DNA of 64,000 bases, from positions 62,001 through 126,000 of the forward strand of contig NZ_JPUX01000002.1 in the NCBI RefSeq assembly GCF_000738675.1, read 5' to 3'. The notes below the pieces were generated by a model. The model searched no databases and was not told where the DNA came from. It saw only the letters and a program-made list of their open reading frames with translations. This document shows positions 1-8,617 of the stretch, piece after piece. Numbering within the stretch: the first letter of the stretch is position 1; every line of letters begins with the position of its first letter. The DNA comes from Serratia nematodiphila DZ0503SBS1 (GTDB taxonomy: Bacteria; Pseudomonadota; Gammaproteobacteria; Enterobacterales; Enterobacteriaceae). The position numbers and the translations under genes are program-made.

Positions 1-2
1 GC

Positions 3-878
3 AACGCCGACCAGACCTGGAGCGTAACCGTTGCCGATCTGAACCGCGACGGTAAAGAAACCACCGTTAACGCCAAGTTCGTGTTCATCGGCGCAGGCGG
101 CGCGTCCCTGACCCTGCTGCAGAAATCCGGCATCCCTGAGGCCGACGGTTACGGCGGCTTCCCGGTCGGCGGCCAGTTCCTGGTCACCACCAACCCGGAG
201 ATCGCCAACCAGCACCTGGCCAAAGTGTATGGCCTGGCCAGCGTAGGTTCGCCGCCGATGTCCGTGCCGCACCTGGATACCCGCATGCTGGACGGCAAGC
301 GCGTGCTGCTGTTCGGGCCGTTCGCCACCTTCTCCAGCAAGTTCCTGAAGAACGGTTCGCTGTTTGATCTGCTGCACTCGCTGAGCACCTCGAACCTGAT
401 GCCGATGACCCACGTCGGTCTGGATAACTTCGATCTGGTGAAATATCTGGTCGGCCAGCTGATGATGAACGACGACGATCGCTTCGCCGCATTGAAAGAG
501 TACTTCCCGGACGCCAAGCAGGAAGACTGGAAGCTGTGGACCGCAGGCCAGCGCGTACAGATCATCAAGAAAGACGCGGATAAAGGCGGCGTGCTGCAGT
601 TCGGCACCGAAGTCGTCAGCTCTGAAGACGGCAGCATCGCCGCTCTGCTGGGCGCTTCGCCGGGCGCTTCCACCGCTGCGCCAATCATGCTGCACCTGAT
701 GGAAACCGTGTTCAAAGACAAAGTGGCGACGCCGGAATGGCAGAGCAAGCTGAAAGAGATCATCCCGTCCTACGGCCACAAGCTGAACGGCGATATCGAG
801 ATGACCAACAAGATCCGCGGTTACACCAGCAGCGTGCTGGATCTGAACTACATTGAAGTGAAACCGGAAACTAACTGA
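3..878 (+). CDS. mqo: Malate:quinone oxidoreductase, 3' part (5' end outside window)
   Basis: This is the last ~291 codons of a membrane-associated FAD enzyme that oxidises malate to oxaloacetate and passes electrons to the quinone pool. The frame is open from base 3; the GTG at 81 is an internal valine, not a start. The segment around [19 protein letters not shown] and the following [10 protein letters not shown] stretch match the Mqo family closely. The family is about 520-550 residues, so a little under half is missing upstream. The C-terminus ([12 protein letters not shown]) looks intact and a strong terminator follows. It stands alone on its strand here. The identification is secure. Confidence 0.95.
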   Translation, partial: NADQTWSVTVADLNRDGKETTVNAKFVFIGAGGASLTLLQKSGIPEADGYGGFPVGGQFLVTTNPEIANQHLAKVYGLASVGSPPMSVPHLDTRMLDGKRVLLFGPFATFSSKFLKNGSLFDLLHSLSTSNLMPMTHVGLDNFDLVKYLVGQLMMNDDDRFAALKEYFPDAKQEDWKLWTAGQRVQIIKKDADKGGVLQFGTEVVSSEDGSIAALLGASPGASTAAPIMLHLMETVFKDKVATPEWQSKLKEIIPSYGHKLNGDIEMTNKIRGYTSSVLDLNYIEVKPETN

Positions 879-899
879 TTTTCCGTCACTTCCTACTGA

Positions 900-928
900 A
901 AAGGCCGCTTTATGCGGCCTTTCTTTTA
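900..928 (+). terminator. Rho-independent terminator of mqo
   Basis: A nine-base-pair stem AAAGGCCGC/GCGGCCTTT encloses the loop TTTAT and is followed by CTTTTATT. It begins 22 bases after the mqo stop codon. Confidence 0.85.
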
Positions 929-1083
929 TTCCCCTGCCGTTCAAAGAGCATTTTTGGCCACCTTTTTATCCCCGGCTTACCCTTGCGTAACGGCGTAGTC
1001 ACGCCTATTATCAAAGCATATTCTTGGATAATTAAGCTAAGCCACTGTGACCTGAATGTCGTTTTTGCGGGAGAACTAAAACC

Positions 1084-1542
1084 ATGGATCGCGTCAATAT
1101 CATTCACGATTTACTAGACTGGATTGAAACTCATCTGGATCAGCCGCTGCTGCTGGATAACGTCGCCGCCAAGTCGGGCTACTCCAAATGGCACCTGCAG
1201 CGCATGTTCCGCAGCACCACCGGCCACGCGCTCGGCAGCTATATCCGCGAGCGGCGCCTGTCGCAGGCGGCGCAGGCGTTGCGCTCCACCCCACGCCCGA
1301 TCCTGGATATCGCCCTGCAATACCATTTCGACTCTCAGCCTTCGTTCTCGCGCGCCTTCAAGAAACAGTTCGGCAAAACCCCGGCAGTGTATCGCCGCAC
1401 CACCCGCTGGGACGTCGCAGAATGGCCGGCGCAGCCGATAGAAATGCAGGCCGAACCGCGCCATGATGCCCCCACGCTGCCCCGTTGGTACGCCGGCAAA
1501 CCGCCGGAAGGCGTTTGCACCAGTTGGATGGGGCTGCGTTAA
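1084..1542 (+). CDS. AraC-family regulator of the MarA/SoxS/Rob type
   Basis: A 152-residue DNA-binding protein. Residues ~5-108 form the two helix-turn-helix units of the MarA/SoxS/Rob group: GYSKWHLQRMFRSTTGH in the first, and PILDIALQYHFDSQPSFSRAFKKQFGKTPAVYR in the second. The first half reads most like Rob (NVAAKSGYSKWHLQRMF). Rob carries a ~170-residue effector domain after the HTH region; this protein has only ~45 further residues, and MarA and SoxS have almost none. The start follows a GGGAG ribosome site. Known relatives switch on efflux, oxidative-stress and outer-membrane genes; the targets here are unknown. It is a single gene ending in a bidirectional terminator. Confidence 0.85.
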   Translation: MDRVNIIHDLLDWIETHLDQPLLLDNVAAKSGYSKWHLQRMFRSTTGHALGSYIRERRLSQAAQALRSTPRPILDIALQYHFDSQPSFSRAFKKQFGKTPAVYRRTTRWDVAEWPAQPIEMQAEPRHDAPTLPRWYAGKPPEGVCTSWMGLR

Positions 1543-1561
1543 TCAGCGCGGTATAAGGCAC

Positions 1562-1600
1562 AAAAAAGGGTTCAGTTCGCGAGAACTGAACCCTTTCTTT
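1562..1600. terminator. Bidirectional terminator between the AraC regulator and the fimbrial operon
   Basis: A perfect 14-bp stem (AAAGGGTTCAGTTC and its complement) with loop GCGA. There is an A-run before it and a T-run after it, so it can serve both the plus-strand regulator and the minus-strand adhesin gene. Confidence 0.9.
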
Positions 1601-1618
1601 TATTGACCAGGCACCGAA

Positions 1619-2659
1619 TTATTTGAAGGTGACGTCAATATTCGCCGATGCGCTGAACGGCCCCACTTTCGGGTTGGTGCTCAACCATTTCAGGCTGGCC
1701 ATAAAGTTCTTTTCAACGATGGTGCCGTTGACCAGGCCCAGATCGACCGGGCTGTTCATCATGATCGGCGTATTTGGCGTCGCCGCCTGCGAGATCAAAA
1801 TACCGAAGCCGCTGTCGCTGGTCGGCAGGATCACGCTGTTATCCTGCAGCGGATAAGTACTGCTGAAGCTGGCCTGCAGCGTCTCCCCCTGGCAGTCCTG
1901 TCCGGTCGTCGGATCGGACATATTGGCGGCAACCGAGAATGGCACCTGTTTCTCGATTTTGCCCACCACCGCATTCTGACGCGGGATAGTGCCGAAATTC
2001 ACCGTCGAACCGTTGTTGGCCACCACGGTGATTTTCGGGTTGCAGGAAATAAACTGAATGTTGCCCAGCCCGGAAATGTAGGCGTTAAAGTTGCTGTTCG
2101 GCGTGCCGTTCAAGCCGCCGACGCCATCAACCTGAAATACCGAGTACGAGTTGTTGTCGTTGATCTTGCCGCCGGCCGGCGGCGCCTTGCCGGTTGCTTT
2201 AATATAGATGGCGTAAGACACGGTTACCGTCAGCGATCTGGCCGGAGACAAACAGCGGTTGCCCGAACGGCGGCATTCCGTGCCGGGACCGACGTCCTGA
2301 CGTGCGCCTTTAGTCGGCTTGACATCGATCCCCTGATAAGTGACACCCACTTCGATCGAATTATGGATCTGACTCATCCGGGACTGCGGATCCCAGTACA
2401 GGTAGGCATTTTCCCCTTTCGGGTTGTTCCAGTCATCCGTACATTGGAAGGTCGAGGTAAAGGTCTGCGAACGCCACAGCAACGCGCCCGGCGCGGTATT
2501 GGCGGTCGACACCTTGATGGCTTTATCCAGCACGATATCCTGGCGAATGCTGCCGTTCTGCTTACACGACAGCGCATAGCTGCTCTGCGAAAACGCGCCC
2601 AGCGTGACCAGCAGCCCAGCCGCCAACCCGAGATTCTTATGCTTTAACAAAGAAGACAT
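1619..2659 (-). CDS. Fimbrial tip adhesin (type 1 / FimH-like)
   Basis: A 346-residue secreted two-domain fimbrial protein and the last gene of the operon. The start is the ATG at 2659, where GGAAAGGA gives a ribosome site; the frame stays open further upstream only by running into the usher gene. Residues ~1-30 are a signal peptide ending near SSYALS. The N-terminal part (~31-200) carries several cysteines and should be the receptor-binding lectin domain. The C-terminal ~130 residues look like a pilin domain with a donor-strand-accepting groove, ending SANIDVTFK. Position after the usher, size and two-domain form fit the tip adhesin, called fimD in S. marcescens fimABCD. The ligand cannot be read from the sequence. 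Confidence 0.85.
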   Translation of the reverse strand: MSSLLKHKNLGLAAGLLVTLGAFSQSSYALSCKQNGSIRQDIVLDKAIKVSTANTAPGALLWRSQTFTSTFQCTDDWNNPKGENAYLYWDPQSRMSQIHNSIEVGVTYQGIDVKPTKGARQDVGPGTECRRSGNRCLSPARSLTVTVSYAIYIKATGKAPPAGGKINDNNSYSVFQVDGVGGLNGTPNSNFNAYISGLGNIQFISCNPKITVVANNGSTVNFGTIPRQNAVVGKIEKQVPFSVAANMSDPTTGQDCQGETLQASFSSTYPLQDNSVILPTSDSGFGILISQAATPNTPIMMNSPVDLGLVNGTIVEKNFMASLKWLSTNPKVGPFSASANIDVTFK

Positions 2660-2670
2660 ATCCTTTCCTT

Positions 2671-5286
2671 TTACGGTTTTCCGCAGGTCAGCGAAAGTTC
2701 CTGATAACCCATCAACTGTTCGGTCGCCGCTTTCAATTCCGGCACCACCAGTGAGCAGCTTTCGCCCGCGTCGTTGCCCCATTTCACCAGCAGACGATCC
2801 CCTGCGGAGGCACCTGAGATATAAATATCGCCGTTGGTACCGACAGTACCGTTGTTCTTGCCGTCCGCACTGAAGACGTTGGCGCCAATCGGCGGTACGC
2901 TGCCGTCGGCCATCTTGCTGTGTACCAACAGGCTTTGGCCCGTGTGCGTTTCAAACTTCACGCGGGTGATTGCGCCGTAAGTCGGCACCACGTCTCTTGC
3001 CGCCATCGGGATATCCAGGCCGTTGCCGATATCTTCGGTGCGCAACGCCACGCGGTTATGGCGGTATGGCGACGCAGAGGTCATCACCGCGTAACCGAAG
3101 CGGTCGATGGCGACGCCGGGTTGGTTTTCGATACGAACGCCCTTGGCGTCTTTGGCTTCCACCAGCACAAACGTATTCTGCAGCGGCTGGGTCAACGTCA
3201 CGCCGCCGGAGTGTGCGACGATACCGCCCGCCACGCCCAACGAAGACTGCTGATAATCTTTGCTGTAGCTATAACCGGCATTGATGGTCCCCATGCTGCC
3301 CTGATAACCGACGTTGGCCGAGCTGGTTTGGCCCGAATAACGATCATGGCCGCTTTGCACCGCATAGTTCAAGCGGTTGTCATCCAGCGCGGTGCCGCTC
3401 AGGCCGGCGCTGTAGGTGTTGCCGCTCTGCTTGCTGTGGCCGGCGTTGAAGCTGGCGGTCATGTCCGACGAATCCTTGCTGAAGAAGCTGAACGGAATCG
3501 ATACGGTCAGGTTGACGCTGCGGTCTTTATAGCCGTAGTTGCTGCGACTGTCCTGATAAAAGACGCCATAGCTGATATTTTTATAGCTGCTGTTAAAACC
3601 GGTTTGTACGGTGCGGTCTTCGCCGGATCCGCCCCAGTAAGACTGGTTGCTGAGGTTGGCGTACAGCGTCGAATTACCGGCGATGCGCTGGTTGACAGAC
3701 AGCTCAACGCGCTGGCGTTTGTTGTTGAAACGGCTGGTGTAATAGCTGCGGCGGCGAGATTCCGCCCAGTCCGGCACGCCCAGGTTGCGATCGTTTTGAT
3801 CGTAGTAATCGTTACGGTAATAACCGTTCTCATAGCGTTCGCGCTCGGCAACCGCATCGGAGAAATCATAATAACCGGAGGTCGAGTAACGGTAACCGGC
3901 AATGCGGAATTCCGTCCCCCAATCGTTGAGCGACTTGGAATACAGGAAACGGAAACTCTCCCCCTGCTTGTCATCGCCGTTCACCAGGTTGGTGTCGGAA
4001 TAGGACATATCAAAAGAGACAGCCCCCCAGTTCCCCAGGTTTTTACCGAGGCCCACGACCGCTGAACGGTAGTTTTCCGCCACCAGCACGCCACCGTAAG
4101 GCGTGATGTCATACGCCATACCATGCGACAAGGTGCCTTGGACAAACTTGGGCTGATAGCGGCTGGTGCCGTCGTGGTATTTACCGGCGGTCAGCTGATA
4201 GTTCCAAATCCCTTCGCGCAGCATGTTCGGCACCGAGGAGAACGGCACGACGAAAGAGGTTCTCGAACCGTTGGCTTCGATAACCGTCACGTCCAGGTTA
4301 CCGCTCAGGGTGCTTGGGAAAATGTCCGTCAGTGCAAACGGCCCTGGCGGCACGTTGGTGCTGTAAATGGTATAGCCGTTCTGACGCACTTCAACGCGCG
4401 CGTTGGTCGTCGCCACACCGCGCACCACCGGCGCATAGCCGCGCTGGCTTTCCGGCAGCATGTCGTCGGCGCTGGACATCTGCACACCGCGGAACTGAAT
4501 GCTGTCGAACACATTGTTATTGGTGTTGGTCTGGCCGATCACCAGACGGCTGCGCAGAGAAACGATGTCCGTTTCCGCCCAGCTGGAAATGTTCTTCCAA
4601 TGCGTACCGGCGCCCGACTGTTGGTTCAACGTCGAGTTGTTGCGCAGGCGCCAATCGCCAATATTGAGGCCATTGTTAAGGCTCAGGAAGTAATAGTCGG
4701 AAGTCTTGTCGTTCTGGTTGTTGCCGTAGCGGTTATGAGTGCCGCTAAAGTTATAGTTAACAAAGCCGGCATTGATGCCGCGATCGTAAACTTTCGGCGA
4801 AATGGCGCCTTGCGGGCGCGGGATCAGAAACACCTGCGGCACTTCCAGATCCATACGCTGTACGGCGGCGTCATAGCTCAGCTTGGCGCCGGAGATCTGT
4901 TGTGGCAATGCGTAGCATTGCGCGGCACCGGCGGTGGTCAGATCGCCGGGCAGCTTTACGCCGTAATCCTGATAGTCCGCGGCCGTCAGGCACGGCGCTA
5001 CCGGAGAGTCTTTGGATTCTTTCTTGAATTCGATTTCGCGGTGATCGATACGCTGCCCGTTGAGATAGATATCAAACGGATATTTACCCGGCAGAATGTC
5101 ATCCCCGCTGGCCAACGACGCCACCTGGGCGATATTGTCATCGCCATGGATGAAGGAGGTGTTGAACTGCTCCTCCGCCATGGCCATATGTGAGAATGAA
5201 AAAGGCACAGCAGAAAAATAAATTACACCATTAATCAGCTTCACCAAACGTTTTGGCGCGAGGGTTGTTATTCTTTTGTGTGCCAT
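2671..5286 (-). CDS. Outer-membrane fimbrial usher
   Basis: An 871-residue PapC/FimD-type usher that forms the outer-membrane pore and assembles chaperone-bound pilins. I chose the ATG at 5286: AAGGA lies nine bases upstream, whereas the ATG at 5295 has no room for a ribosome site. The signal segment runs to about residue 35 (...MAMAEE). The N-terminal chaperone-binding domain starts at FNTSFIHGDD, the ~24-strand barrel with inserted plug domain follows, and the C-terminal domain ends with a cysteine pair. Normal length for the family. It lies 27 bases after the chaperone gene and 11 before the adhesin. The S. marcescens name is fimC; in E. coli the usher is FimD. Confidence 0.93.
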   Translation of the reverse strand: MAHKRITTLAPKRLVKLINGVIYFSAVPFSFSHMAMAEEQFNTSFIHGDDNIAQVASLASGDDILPGKYPFDIYLNGQRIDHREIEFKKESKDSPVAPCLTAADYQDYGVKLPGDLTTAGAAQCYALPQQISGAKLSYDAAVQRMDLEVPQVFLIPRPQGAISPKVYDRGINAGFVNYNFSGTHNRYGNNQNDKTSDYYFLSLNNGLNIGDWRLRNNSTLNQQSGAGTHWKNISSWAETDIVSLRSRLVIGQTNTNNNVFDSIQFRGVQMSSADDMLPESQRGYAPVVRGVATTNARVEVRQNGYTIYSTNVPPGPFALTDIFPSTLSGNLDVTVIEANGSRTSFVVPFSSVPNMLREGIWNYQLTAGKYHDGTSRYQPKFVQGTLSHGMAYDITPYGGVLVAENYRSAVVGLGKNLGNWGAVSFDMSYSDTNLVNGDDKQGESFRFLYSKSLNDWGTEFRIAGYRYSTSGYYDFSDAVAERERYENGYYRNDYYDQNDRNLGVPDWAESRRRSYYTSRFNNKRQRVELSVNQRIAGNSTLYANLSNQSYWGGSGEDRTVQTGFNSSYKNISYGVFYQDSRSNYGYKDRSVNLTVSIPFSFFSKDSSDMTASFNAGHSKQSGNTYSAGLSGTALDDNRLNYAVQSGHDRYSGQTSSANVGYQGSMGTINAGYSYSKDYQQSSLGVAGGIVAHSGGVTLTQPLQNTFVLVEAKDAKGVRIENQPGVAIDRFGYAVMTSASPYRHNRVALRTEDIGNGLDIPMAARDVVPTYGAITRVKFETHTGQSLLVHSKMADGSVPPIGANVFSADGKNNGTVGTNGDIYISGASAGDRLLVKWGNDAGESCSLVVPELKAATEQLMGYQELSLTCGKP

Positions 5287-5313
5287 TTCTTTCATTCCTT
5301 GAAGTGCTTCAAA

Positions 5314-5997
5314 TCAATTCAGTGCGACGTTTTTAATCTCGGTGTGACCGCCATAGTCGTTGATATAGGTAAACGACATATTGTTGGCTGATTGCGCCCC
5401 CTGAGGCAGGGAAATACGCAGGCTGTCGTGTGGCTTGACCATGTCGGCGTTCACTTTCCAGCTCTTGCCGCCGCTCTTCAGGTTCAAGACGCCCAGCGTG
5501 ACGAACAGCGGGCCATCGTTAGTCACGACTAAATTGCCGCCCTGGCGCTTCCACTTCAGCGCTTCCGCCTGCTGTTGCAGGTTGGTTTTCAACGAATCCG
5601 GGCGATAGAACAGTTTGATACGAGTACGGATCGCCACCTGCAGCACGTTATCTTGCTTAGGCGTTGGCGGAATTTCCTGTACGTTGACCCAGAGCAGAGA
5701 TTCTCTGTCCTGCGGCAAACCGCTGCCGGAATAGATAAAACGCAAAATGGCGTCTTTCTTGGCAGCCAGCTTCAAAATGGGTGGCGTCACCACGATCGGC
5801 AAATTCTTAGGCATCTGGCTTGCATCGCCAGTATCCAGCCAGGTTTGCACCATGTAGGTATCGTCGCTGTCATTGCTGATTGAGAGCGATGCGGATTTAC
5901 TTGCACTGTTATAGATGACACGCGTCGCATCAACCTGAATGCCGGCAAAGGCATTAACAGAGAATGCGAATAAAATACCAGTCAGAATTTTTTTCAT
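5314..5997 (-). CDS. Periplasmic fimbrial chaperone (PapD/FimC type)
   Basis: A 227-residue chaperone with a signal peptide of ~18 residues (MKKILTGILFAFSVNAFA). It binds pilin subunits in the periplasm by donor-strand complementation and hands them to the usher. Family marks are visible: GIQVDATRVIYNSASKSASLSISN at the first strands, a conserved Arg and Lys for the pilin carboxylate, ESLLWVNVQEIPP in the F1-G1 region, and RTRIKLFYRP leading into the second immunoglobulin domain. It is the second gene of the operon, downstream of the pilin gene across a short spacer that holds a weak stem-loop. S. marcescens naming would be fimB. Confidence 0.93.
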   Translation of the reverse strand: MKKILTGILFAFSVNAFAGIQVDATRVIYNSASKSASLSISNDSDDTYMVQTWLDTGDASQMPKNLPIVVTPPILKLAAKKDAILRFIYSGSGLPQDRESLLWVNVQEIPPTPKQDNVLQVAIRTRIKLFYRPDSLKTNLQQQAEALKWKRQGGNLVVTNDGPLFVTLGVLNLKSGGKSWKVNADMVKPHDSLRISLPQGAQSANNMSFTYINDYGGHTEIKNVALN

Positions 5998-6021
5998 CGG
6001 AATGTCTCAACTCTCAAAATT

Positions 6022-6037
6022 TAGCCATCCTTGGCCA
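6022..6037 (-). terminator. Weak stem-loop between pilin and chaperone genes
   Basis: Read on the minus strand, TGGCCA-AGGA-TGGCTA forms a six-pair stem with one G-T pair, followed by AATTTTGAG. It lies 26 bases past the pilin stop. It may act as a partial terminator or RNA-processing stop that keeps major pilin above the assembly genes. Inferred from sequence and position only. Confidence 0.4.
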
Positions 6038-6063
6038 ATAACTCTATCTATCCTGCCAGCGAA

Positions 6064-6591
6064 TTATTTGTATTCGATGGTGAAGGTAGCGTTAGAGTTT
6101 GCCTGACCGGCAGTTACCAGATCCTGGAAGGATTTGTAACGAGCGCGCAGGTTGAAAGTCGCAGCGCCTGGGTTATCGCCATCAGCAGCAACAGTTACGG
6201 TAGCTGGGGTAGCCACTTCCTGAGAGATTGGCAGAGTAGAACCGTTGTTATCCAGAATTTCAACGCCAACGCCAGTCGCGCCGCCAGTTACAGCCAACAG
6301 CTCTGGGTGGCCGGCTGGGGTGTTACCGTCGAAACGCAGGGTGTAGTTACCCGCTTCACATTTCTCCAGGCTGATATCGAAAGCTTTAGCACCGCTGGTA
6401 GAACCGGCAGTTGGGAAAGCGGTGGTAGGATATTTACCCAGGTAAACTTCTTTATTCTGGTCTTTATCAACAACTTTACAGGTGGACTGTACAATTTCAC
6501 CGGTGAATTTAACGTTGCCGTTTGCTGCCATTGCGTTGGAAGCAGTTGCAGACAATACCAGGGCAGCCAAAGGCAATAATACTTTTTTCAT
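6064..6591 (-). CDS. fimA: Major type 1 fimbrial subunit (pilin)
   Basis: A 175-residue pilin that polymerises into the fimbrial shaft. The start is the ATG at 6591, where GGAG sits six bases upstream; the in-frame ATG at 6603 contains that GGAG. Signal peptide MKKVLLPLAALVLSATASNAMA is cleaved before ANGNVKFTG. The pilin disulphide cysteines are in STCKVVDK and LEKCEAGN, and the C-terminus ATFTIEYK has the penultimate tyrosine used in subunit contacts. The length is typical. As first gene of the minus-strand operon it should be the most strongly expressed. The 514-base region upstream is shared with the divergent EAL gene. Confidence 0.93.
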   Translation of the reverse strand: MKKVLLPLAALVLSATASNAMAANGNVKFTGEIVQSTCKVVDKDQNKEVYLGKYPTTAFPTAGSTSGAKAFDISLEKCEAGNYTLRFDGNTPAGHPELLAVTGGATGVGVEILDNNGSTLPISQEVATPATVTVAADGDNPGAATFNLRARYKSFQDLVTAGQANSNATFTIEYK

Positions 6592-7105
6592 TTCCAGCTC
6601 CATAGAACAATAAAATAATCGATTCAGTGGCGGGCTTATATATATATTGCCGCCACTGAGCATACACTCAGCGATAGCACTCCCTTGCTGAAAAGGAGCG
6701 TTGCCTCGATGAACTCATTGCCGGACGAAATATAGACTAAGCATATTCTTAATGTTAAATCGTTTAAAACATTCATAAGCCCCCTCTTGATAGGAATAAA
6801 CTATCGGCGGATACCTATCGATCGATGTTGACGATTCATATGAATAGGAATAATCTGTGTTTGGGAAAGCTGCAGAGTTCAAGATTTTGCGTTAAGGCCT
6901 GAAAATCAGAATATTATCCCGGATATTTACATTTAGTAACAGATTGCGACGTTTGGACTTTGGCACGAATTACGCGTTTAATGGTCTGTCGACACGTTTC
7001 GGCCATCCTGACGCTTTAAATAAGAAATTTACCAATAAACCTGGAGTAACTTTCTTTTTAATCATTTAAAATCAACAAGTTAAATATCAATCCAAGGATT
7101 GGGAA
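6592..7105. promoter_or_regulatory. Long divergent control region between fimA and the EAL gene
   Basis: Some 514 AT-rich bases without a convincing gene. It should hold the promoters of the pilin operon and of the EAL/LuxR pair. The ten-base sequence ATAGGAATAA occurs twice in direct orientation at 6790-6799 and 6844-6853, flanking ATACCTATCGATCGATG. I saw no pair of inverted repeats like those bounding the E. coli fimS switch, so phase inversion is not supported. No regulator site could be assigned with confidence. Confidence 0.5.
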
Positions 7106-7822
7106 ATGAGCGGTTCTTTCAGAGAGAAAAATAACGGCATTAATTATGTTTTTCAGCCAATGTTCGCGAAATCGGGACAATTGCTGGCCGTTGAATGTCT
7201 GTCTCGCTTTACGTTTAATAGCGAATATGCCCATTTTTCTCCTGAACAGTTCTTTCGTCACGCCGACAGCGCCACCCGGATTGAGATTTTGATGGATCAG
7301 ATCAATCTGATCGATAAATACAAACACTGGTTTCATGAAAACCAAGTGATAGCCACTTTGAATGTTGACGATTATTCCCTGCAATCGCTGGCGAATAGTC
7401 ACTTTGCCGAAAGAATTAATGCCCTGCGCTGTATTCATTTTGAGATCAGCGAGAATTCAACCCGGCTGGTGAAAGATCGCGTGCACGGCGATCCGTCATT
7501 GAATAGTTATTCATTTTGGCTCGATGATTTTGGTTCTGGCTATGCGGGTTTTTCCGCGTTGTACAACAGCCAGTTCCGCTTCGTTAAGCTCGATCGTTTT
7601 CTGCTCTGGGACTTTATGAAAAAGTCCGGCGGCGAGGGCTTGATGCGCGCGTTACTGCGCTTCTTTTACCTTAATCATTACAAGGTAATTATCGAAGGAG
7701 TTGAAACTCCCGAACACAAGAAATGGCTGGATGAAATGCCATATTACGCACTGCAGGGAAAGCTGTGGAAGGAATCCAGCATCAAGGATTTGAACTCGCT
7801 TCTTACAGCTGAATACTTTTAA
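7106..7822 (+). CDS. EAL-domain protein, probable c-di-GMP phosphodiesterase
   Basis: A 238-residue single-domain EAL protein with no sensory or membrane part, so probably cytosolic. EAL enzymes cut cyclic di-GMP to pGpG and favour motility over adhesion. The catalytic set can be followed: ECLSR for the EAL motif, LNVDD (Asn), FEISE (Glu), FWLDDFGSGYAG (paired Asp), VKLD (Lys), EGVE (Glu) and LQG (Gln). Loop sequences differ from the commonest forms but no key residue is clearly lost, so activity is plausible. AAGGA lies upstream of the ATG. It is followed after 21 bases by a LuxR-type gene and is divergent from the fimbrial operon, which suggests control of fimbriation. Confidence 0.85.
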   Translation: MSGSFREKNNGINYVFQPMFAKSGQLLAVECLSRFTFNSEYAHFSPEQFFRHADSATRIEILMDQINLIDKYKHWFHENQVIATLNVDDYSLQSLANSHFAERINALRCIHFEISENSTRLVKDRVHGDPSLNSYSFWLDDFGSGYAGFSALYNSQFRFVKLDRFLLWDFMKKSGGEGLMRALLRFFYLNHYKVIIEGVETPEHKKWLDEMPYYALQGKLWKESSIKDLNSLLTAEYF

Positions 7823-7843
7823 CTCGGTATTGGTGTTTGCCCT

Positions 7844-8434
7844 ATGTCTAAAAACAACGTTCTTGTGATTAGTGAGTGTAAGTACAGCTATGTTGGCCTG
7901 TCGGTGCTGCTGAAGAAACATTACGGCGCCTACGATATCCGCCTGTTTTCCGATTTCATGCACGGCGGCGCTAAAGCAGAGAAGATCACCAAGCACGATA
8001 TCGCGCTGATTTTCACCTCGCAAAACCTGGAACAGAGCGTCAACGTGATCGAAAGCCTGGTGTCCCTGCACCAGCAATACAACAGCAAGACGCGCCTGCT
8101 GGTGTTCTATGACGACGAGCGCGTCGTGAAACTGCTGTCGATCCTGGGGATTTCCGTTGAATTGGTCTCTACCCGCATTCCGCTTTATTCGCTGCAGGAA
8201 AAAATCCAGCGGCTGCTGGAAAGCAAAGAACCGGGCGGCATCAGAGTGCAGAAAACCCGCGAGCTTAGCCCGGCGGAAAGCGACGTGATCTTCAATCTGC
8301 TGCGCGGCGACAGCCTGCTGCACATTGCGGAAAAGCGCGGCACGCACCCGAAAACCATCTTCTCGCAAAAATACAGCGCGATGAAAAAGCTGCGGCTGCG
8401 CAGCATGAGCACCATCTTCGTCGCCGGCAAATAA
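7844..8434 (+). CDS. LuxR-type regulator with degenerate receiver domain
   Basis: A 196-residue regulator. The C-terminal ~60 residues (LSPAESDVIFNLLRGDSLLHIAEKRGTH, then KTIFSQKYSAMKKLRLRS) are a LuxR/FixJ helix-turn-helix. The N-terminal ~125 residues have the alternating pattern of a receiver, but the strand that should carry the phosphorylated aspartate reads DIALIFTSQN, with no Asp at the expected place. It therefore probably works without phosphorylation, as described for some fimbrial regulators such as Salmonella FimY and FimW. Its place beside an EAL gene and opposite fimA suggests a fimbrial or biofilm regulator. This role is inferred. Confidence 0.75.
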   Translation: MSKNNVLVISECKYSYVGLSVLLKKHYGAYDIRLFSDFMHGGAKAEKITKHDIALIFTSQNLEQSVNVIESLVSLHQQYNSKTRLLVFYDDERVVKLLSILGISVELVSTRIPLYSLQEKIQRLLESKEPGGIRVQKTRELSPAESDVIFNLLRGDSLLHIAEKRGTHPKTIFSQKYSAMKKLRLRSMSTIFVAGK

Positions 8435-8449
8435 ACATCTTGGCTTGTT

Positions 8450-8465
8450 GCGCGGCACGCCGCGC
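8450..8465 (+). terminator. GC-rich inverted repeat after the EAL/LuxR pair
   Basis: GCGCGGC-AC-GCCGCGC lies 15 bases past the LuxR-type stop codon. There is no U-run, so it may be an RNA 3'-end stabiliser rather than an intrinsic terminator. Confidence 0.4.
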
Positions 8466-8617
8466 GGCAACCCCTCCCTTCCGCCAGGTTAAATTAATGT
8501 AACAACCGGCGACAAAGCAGCAACAGACACACAACATCCTCTCCTGTTGGTTACGATTTGCACACGGATTATCCGTGAGTCATGTCGTGTGGATTAAAAT
8601 AAACATCAGGAGATGTT

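Noticed and set aside
2920..5193. Two long plus-strand frames (381 and 356 codons)
   Set aside because: Both are antisense to the usher gene and show no ribosome site or recognisable domain.
6592..7105. A fimS-like invertible fimbrial promoter
   Set aside because: No matching inverted repeats flank the region and no recombinase gene is nearby.
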